This document shows positions 59,727 to 64,000 of a DNA stretch of 64,000 bases, piece by piece. The stretch is from Nitrobacter sp051535215 (GTDB lineage Bacteria; Pseudomonadota; Alphaproteobacteria; Rhizobiales; Xanthobacteraceae). Position numbers and translations under genes: made by a program. The notes under the pieces were generated by a model. It was not told the DNA's origin. It did not search any database and worked only from the letters and a program-made list of their open reading frames with translations. Where the stretch lies: NCBI RefSeq assembly GCF_051535215.1, contig NZ_JBPPLY010000006.1:62001-126000 (forward strand), in the 5' to 3' direction. Position 1 is the first letter of the stretch. Each line of letters opens with the position of its first letter.

Positions 59727-61382
59727 TTACTTCGCGATGCGGAGCTGCGAGATTTGCGTGAGAATGTTCTGGAACGCGTCAGCGGTCTGGGTAGCCGACG
59801 TGATCATCTGAAAATTGCCATTGCTGGCGCAGTCCTGCAGCACTTGCGACGTTGGATCCTTGCTGCCGATGTTCACCTGGACTGTGAAGATGGTTACGCC
59901 GGCATCTTTCGCGGCTTGACAGAGTTTTTCCTGACGTGCGTCGATACAGAGAACGTTGCCGGGAGAGCAAGTGTATTGCGTGTTGCCGTTGCCATATGAA
60001 GGCCAACGATCCTGCGTATTCAGACCGTCTGACAACAGCACCAGATAGTCTTGGTAGATGTGAGTCGAGTCCTTGTCGGGCGCCTGAATCGGCCCGTTGG
60101 TGGTGCTAAGGGATTGCCATCCCCACGCAAGTCCGATCGCCTGGTTGGTGCCGCCTGTCGGCTGCATGTTTGTGATCGCAGTCTTGAGCGTGCTCCAGTC
60201 ATTGGTCATCGGTATGACCGGCTGCAGATATGCGCTGCTTCCAGTCTTGCAGTAATTTGTTGAACCCTGCTTGTATTCCTCGGCGGGAAAAAGGGAGGAG
60301 GGGTTGTTGGTATCGTTGGGGACTGCCCCCGAATTTTGTATGTCGTAGCTCTGATCCCGGTCCATGACGCAGCCTGACCAGGTGTTGTGGTTGTTCGGCG
60401 TCCATGTTGCCGGTCCCCATACGCCTGATGTCCAGGTATAGTTACTGCTCGTCCATTTATATCCCTTCTGCGTACAATCGCTCTGCGTCGTGTACTTTGA
60501 TTTTGAGCAGCTTCCGGCTGCGGTGCAGGTGCTCTGCGTTGTGAAGCTCGAGTTCGAGCACGCGCCGGCGGAGTTGCAGGAAGTTTTGCTATTATATCCG
60601 CTGATGCTGCACATACTTTTCGCTACGCAAGCGGCCATCGTCGTATAGCTGCTTCCCGCGCTGCAGGTGCCGTTGTTTTCGTCCCAGGTGTCGGGGTTTG
60701 AGGTGCCGACAGGGCTACTCCACTTGATATAGCTTTGGTTGAAGCTGCTTCCGAGGTTCACGTCCTTGGCAAACGGGACGAGGGAGATATAGACGTCGCC
60801 AGCGTTCTTATTATAGTCGGAGAGCGTATCGACCATGTTTTTTGCAGCGGATATCAGCGCGGACATTTTGCCATTATCCTTCATCGATCCGGTGTTATCC
60901 AACACCATCGCGACGCGCATCCGCGAGTTGCCCCACGTCGCTGTGGAACTAGTTCCGAAGTTGATCTGCGGGAAACCGGCGATCTTCATGAAGTCGGTTT
61001 TGACGGAGCCGTGTCCCGTGGCAAGGATCGTCGCCGCCGCCGATGAGGTACTCGGCGTGTAGGTGGCGCTCACCGTGACACCAAATGCATTGCCGTCGTG
61101 ATAAAGCGCTAAAAAATATTTCTGCAAGGCGTCCGTGATCTGCTGAGACGTCATGGTCGGACTGGCTGCGGCGTCCTTCGAAACCATCAGCACCGCCGAA
61201 TCGATTGCCGCCTGCATCGATGAGCGCGCCGCATTGGCTCGTGTGTAGTCTACGGCGGCGCCGACGAAGCCGAGGACCGGCAGGAGGGCGATTGCAAAGA
61301 TTGGTGCTATATTACCTCGCAGATCCCGACCAAAACGAGTAGCCGAACTGCGAATGCATTTGCGAATGGACGTACCAGACAT
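59727..61382 (-). CDS. Tad-type pilus assembly protein (TadG-like) with VWA domain and Cys-repeat insert
   Basis: 551 residues from the ATG at 61382; the longer frame begins 45 codons earlier and lacks support. N-terminal basic stretch then RGNIAPIFAIALLPVLGFVG, the TadE/TadG signal/helix. A VWA domain starts near residue 150 with the MIDAS motif VLDNTGSM and ends near the C-terminus (SDGLNTQDRW, then a metal-region Asp in CQAAKDAG...). Inside it, about residues 240-310, is an insert of four 17-18-residue units, each CS...C..., followed by a Trp/Thr/Asn-rich stretch. Secreted or inner-membrane-anchored. Role in pilus or surface adhesion by family. Confidence 0.82.
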   Translation of the reverse strand: MSGTSIRKCIRSSATRFGRDLRGNIAPIFAIALLPVLGFVGAAVDYTRANAARSSMQAAIDSAVLMVSKDAAASPTMTSQQITDALQKYFLALYHDGNAFGVTVSATYTPSTSSAAATILATGHGSVKTDFMKIAGFPQINFGTSSTATWGNSRMRVAMVLDNTGSMKDNGKMSALISAAKNMVDTLSDYNKNAGDVYISLVPFAKDVNLGSSFNQSYIKWSSPVGTSNPDTWDENNGTCSAGSSYTTMAACVAKSMCSISGYNSKTSCNSAGACSNSSFTTQSTCTAAGSCSKSKYTTQSDCTQKGYKWTSSNYTWTSGVWGPATWTPNNHNTWSGCVMDRDQSYDIQNSGAVPNDTNNPSSLFPAEEYKQGSTNYCKTGSSAYLQPVIPMTNDWSTLKTAITNMQPTGGTNQAIGLAWGWQSLSTTNGPIQAPDKDSTHIYQDYLVLLSDGLNTQDRWPSYGNGNTQYTCSPGNVLCIDARQEKLCQAAKDAGVTIFTVQVNIGSKDPTSQVLQDCASNGNFQMITSATQTADAFQNILTQISQLRIAK

Positions 61383-61776
61383 GGCTGTCACCGATCCGTT
61401 GGTTTCGATCGGTATTTCGAGCCGCAGGGCTAAACGGGTGGTAAAGTTGTCCTGAGAAAGCAGGTAAATAGCCGCACAAATTGCAAGGACGAGCCGGAAG
61501 ATCGCCGGCTTCGTCAATGGAGGTTAAAGCGCCGTGCCGGTTATTTCCGCACGCCGGCAGGAACTTCTTAACCGTGCTCCTGCGCCGGAGGATGTTTCGG
61601 TCTCGATTTACGATCTTGCGGTAAGCCGAATACGGACCCATACTCAAGGGCATTCGGATACCCAGCCGACGGCCGACCGCGACGCTGGCGGCCGTGAAAC
61701 TTGCCTGGATCGACGCCGCCGAGCGGTTTGGCCGTCGGTTGGTGTTGATCCTGCGGAGATATCGAACGCTTAAGCC
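61383..61776. other. 394-base divergent intergenic region, TadG-like / clpS
   Basis: Divergent region with no recognisable gene; the short frames on both strands lack ribosome-binding sites or known sequence. Presumably holds promoters of both flanking genes. Confidence 0.5.
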
Positions 61777-62187
61777 ATGTTGAAGCTGCCCGCCCTTCAG
61801 ACATCTGGAACGTCCAAGCTGCGTGTGGCGGATGTCCATTCTCCCTTTGCACCGCGGATGAATGACGAAGACCGTGCTGATGGTCGCGACGATCCGGCCG
61901 GGTCGGTCATCACCAAGGTCAAACCGAGGACCAAACGTCCCAATCTCTATCGCGTGCTGATATTGAACGACGACTACACCCCGATGGAATTCGTCGTTCA
62001 TGTCCTCGAGAAGTTCTTTCAGAAGGATATAGAGGCCGCGACCCAGATTATGCTGCACGTCCACCATCACGGCATAGGTGAATGCGGCGTGTTCACCTAT
62101 GAGATCGCAGAGACCAAGGTGACGCAGGTGATGGATTTTGCGCGCAAGCACCAGCATCCGCTGCAATGCGTGATGGAAAAAAAGTAG
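61777..62187 (+). CDS. clpS: ATP-dependent Clp protease adaptor ClpS
   Basis: 136 residues; a start at the ATG 61858 (MNDEDRADGR) is possible and would shorten a variable N-terminal tail. The conserved core has LYRVLILNDDYTPMEFVVHVLEKFF with the DDYTP motif, HHGIGECGVFTYEIAETKV and DFARKHQHPLQC. ClpS binds N-degron substrates and passes them to ClpA. clpA follows after 240 bases on the same strand. Confidence 0.95.
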   Translation: MLKLPALQTSGTSKLRVADVHSPFAPRMNDEDRADGRDDPAGSVITKVKPRTKRPNLYRVLILNDDYTPMEFVVHVLEKFFQKDIEAATQIMLHVHHHGIGECGVFTYEIAETKVTQVMDFARKHQHPLQCVMEKK

Positions 62188-62427
62188 CTGCTCCCGTTCC
62201 GCGAATGAAATGGGTTGCAGGTCTGGCGGGATTTTGATCGAACCGAGCGGTTCATGACCTCGCGTGGTGCCATTCGGGCTTGCCGAATTCGGAACAGCCC
62301 CCCACAATTTCTGCGCTGCACCGGCACTTCCCCTCGGACGGTGTATTACTATATCATTGACGAAGGTTGTTGTTGCCTGACGGGGCGATGGCGATCATGA
62401 TGGCCAAGAGACCCTAGAGGACGCGGA

Positions 62428-64000
62428 ATGCCAACTTTTTCTCAAAGTCTGGAACAATCCCTGCATCGGGCGCTCGCGATCGCAAATGAGCGGCATCATC
62501 AATATGCCACGCTCGAGCACCTTCTGCTTTCGTTGGTCGACGACTCTGACGCCGCGGCGGTGATGCGTGCCTGCAGCGTCGACCTCGACAAGCTGCGCGG
62601 CAGCTTGGTGAACTATCTCGAAACTGAATTCGAAAATCTGGTGGCGGACGCCTCTGACGATGCCAAGCCGACAGCCGGCTTCCAGCGCGTCATCCAGCGT
62701 GCGGTGATCCATGTGCAGTCGTCCGGCCGCGAGGAGGTGACAGGCGCCAACGTGCTGATCGCGATCTTTGCGGAGCGCGAAAGCCACGCCGCTTATTTCC
62801 TGCAGGAGCAGGATATGACGCGCTACGACGCGGTGAACTACATCAGCCACGGCATTGCCAAGCGTCCCGGCGTTTCCGAAGCGCGTCCGGTGCGCGGCGT
62901 CGACGAAGAGACCGAAACCAAGAGCGGCGACGACGCCAAGAAGAAGGGCGACGCGCTCGAAACCTACTGCGTCAACCTCAACAAGAAGGCGCGGGACGGC
63001 AAGATTGATCCGGTGATCGGGCGCAACGCCGAGATCAACAGAGCGATTCAGGTGCTGTGCCGCCGCCAGAAGAACAATCCGCTCTTTGTCGGCGACGCCG
63101 GCGTCGGCAAGACCGCGATCGCGGAAGGCCTGGCGAAGCGCATTGTTGACAGCGAGGTCCCCGAGGTGCTGGCGACCTCGACCGTCTTCTCGCTCGATAT
63201 GGGGACGCTGCTGGCCGGCACGCGGTATCGTGGCGACTTCGAAGAACGGTTGAAGCAGGTGCTCAAGGAACTCGAGGCACATCCGAGCGCGGTTCTGTTC
63301 ATCGATGAAATCCACACGGTGATCGGTGCCGGCGCGACCTCCGGCGGCGCGATGGATGCGTCCAACCTGCTCAAGCCGGCGCTGGCGTCGGGAACGATCC
63401 GCTGCATGGGTTCGACCACCTACAAGGAATACCGACAGCACTTCGAGAAGGACCGCGCGCTGGTGCGCCGTTTCCAGAAGATCGACGTCAACGAACCGTC
63501 GGTCGAGGACGCCATTGCCATCCTGAAAGGTCTGAAGCCGTACTTCGAGGACTATCACAAGCTGAAGTACACCAACGATGCGATCGAGGCGGCGGTGCAA
63601 CTGTCGTCGCGCTATATTCACGACCGCAAGCTGCCCGACAAGGCGATCGACGTGATCGACGAGTCCGGCGCGGCGCAGATGCTGGTTGCGGAGAACAAGC
63701 GCAAGAAGACGATCGGGATCAAGGAAATCGAGACCACAATCGCGGCGATGGCGCGGATTCCGCCCAAGAGCATGTCGAAGGACGATGCCGAGGTCCTCAA
63801 GCACCTCGAGCAGACGCTCAAGCGCGTCGTTTTCGGTCAGGATCGCGCGATCGAAGCCTTGACGGCGTCGATCAAGCTGGCGCGCGCCGGGTTGCGCGAA
63901 CCGGAGAAGCCGATCGGTTCCTACCTGTTCTCCGGCCCGACCGGCGTCGGCAAGACCGAGGTCGCGAAACAGCTTGCGGAGGCGCTTGGTGTCGAATTGC
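62428..64000 (+). CDS. clpA: ATP-dependent Clp protease ATPase subunit ClpA, 3' end beyond window
   Basis: At least 524 residues from the ATG at 62428; the frame is open to the last base. The N-terminal double-helix-repeat domain (about 1-145) begins MPTFSQSLEQSLHRALAIAN and interacts with ClpS. The first AAA+ module has Walker A FVGDAGVGKTAIAEGLAKR and Walker B VLFIDEIHTVIGAG. The second ATPase module begins at the right edge with YLFSGPTGVGKTEVAKQLAE. ClpA unfolds substrates for ClpP. The C-terminal half, including the ClpP-binding loop, is outside the window. Confidence 0.97.
   Translation, partial: MPTFSQSLEQSLHRALAIANERHHQYATLEHLLLSLVDDSDAAAVMRACSVDLDKLRGSLVNYLETEFENLVADASDDAKPTAGFQRVIQRAVIHVQSSGREEVTGANVLIAIFAERESHAAYFLQEQDMTRYDAVNYISHGIAKRPGVSEARPVRGVDEETETKSGDDAKKKGDALETYCVNLNKKARDGKIDPVIGRNAEINRAIQVLCRRQKNNPLFVGDAGVGKTAIAEGLAKRIVDSEVPEVLATSTVFSLDMGTLLAGTRYRGDFEERLKQVLKELEAHPSAVLFIDEIHTVIGAGATSGGAMDASNLLKPALASGTIRCMGSTTYKEYRQHFEKDRALVRRFQKIDVNEPSVEDAIAILKGLKPYFEDYHKLKYTNDAIEAAVQLSSRYIHDRKLPDKAIDVIDESGAAQMLVAENKRKKTIGIKEIETTIAAMARIPPKSMSKDDAEVLKHLEQTLKRVVFGQDRAIEALTASIKLARAGLREPEKPIGSYLFSGPTGVGKTEVAKQLAEALGVEL

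Noticed and set aside
62188..62427. Heat-shock (RpoH) promoter before clpA
   Set aside because: A CTTGCC and a C-rich box exist near 62280-62307 but spacing and -10 match are poor; not strong enough to call.
62395..63804. 469-residue minus-strand open frame across clpA
   Set aside because: It is the antisense shadow of the strongly coding clpA frame; the protein has no recognisable domain and reads as low-complexity Arg/Val/Asp-rich sequence.
1..64000. tRNA genes, CRISPR arrays, IS elements or prophage genes
   Set aside because: No cloverleaf-like sequence, no regularly spaced direct repeats, and no transposase, integrase or phage structural gene was seen on either strand by reading.

Overview
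The window is one contiguous chromosomal stretch of a high-GC alphaproteobacterium in the order Hyphomicrobiales, most likely family Nitrobacteraceae (Bradyrhizobium, Nitrobacter, Rhodopseudomonas or Afipia relatives). The evidence is the set of family-typical genes (EipB/DUF1849, DUF2842, DUF3572, DUF1489, LapG-like BTLCP protease, divK-pleD, topA-rnr-DUF983-NUDIX-rpmG, clpS-clpA, a phasin) and intergenic palindromic repeats of a type I recall from Bradyrhizobium-like genomes. Genus cannot be fixed from sequence alone. I see no tRNA, rRNA, CRISPR array, transposase, integrase or prophage gene.

Layout. 1-11.7 kb is an adhesion and secretion locus: the 3' part of a giant repeat adhesin with a von Willebrand A domain and RTX/EF-hand calcium motifs on the plus strand. 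Converging on it from the minus strand are a TolC-like outer-membrane channel, a type I ABC exporter, a HlyD-type adaptor, a LapG-like periplasmic protease and a small secreted protein. 12.2-13.4 kb is a saccharopine-dehydrogenase-like oxidoreductase. 13.4-21.8 kb is an exopolysaccharide locus: polymerase/ligase, sugar-phosphate transferase, GT4 glycosyltransferase and Wza-like exporter in one minus operon, a divergent Wzc-like copolymerase whose ATPase part has lost its nucleotide-binding motifs, and a FemAB/CelD-like acyltransferase.

21.9-36.7 kb is general metabolism and envelope maintenance: heme A synthase, a NarK-type nitrate/nitrite transporter, MetY, a CoA-binding protein, an enoyl-CoA-hydratase-like protein, a thioesterase, ribosomal proteins L13 and S9, a SPOR-containing lytic transglycosylase, TrmO, a GNAT/GDPD/RidA operon, EipB, and DNA polymerase IV with DUF3572. 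36.9-38.7 kb is the cell-cycle pair divK-pleD. 38.7-45.6 kb is a minus run topA-rnr-DUF983-NUDIX followed by rpmG (55 codons).

45.8-56.8 kb holds small conserved proteins, two neighbouring NodB-type polysaccharide deacetylases, an orphan XRE regulator, an aldo/keto reductase, a YdcF-like protein, a GST, panC, and a paired VWA protein and membrane J-domain protein. 57.1-64 kb has a D,D-carboxypeptidase with a SPOR domain, a phasin with an operator-rich promoter, a Tad-type VWA protein with an unusual cysteine-repeat insert, clpS and the 5' part of clpA.

Functionally, the left third encodes surface attachment (a cell-surface adhesin released or retained by a LapG-type protease, plus secreted polysaccharide). 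The window also contains a c-di-GMP synthase (PleD), the signal known to control LapG-type systems through LapD, but no LapD homologue is seen here. The most unusual items are the Cys-repeat insert in the Tad-like VWA protein, the dead-ATPase Wzc homologue, the VWA/J-domain pair, and a composite repeat in which one palindromic element sits inside another.
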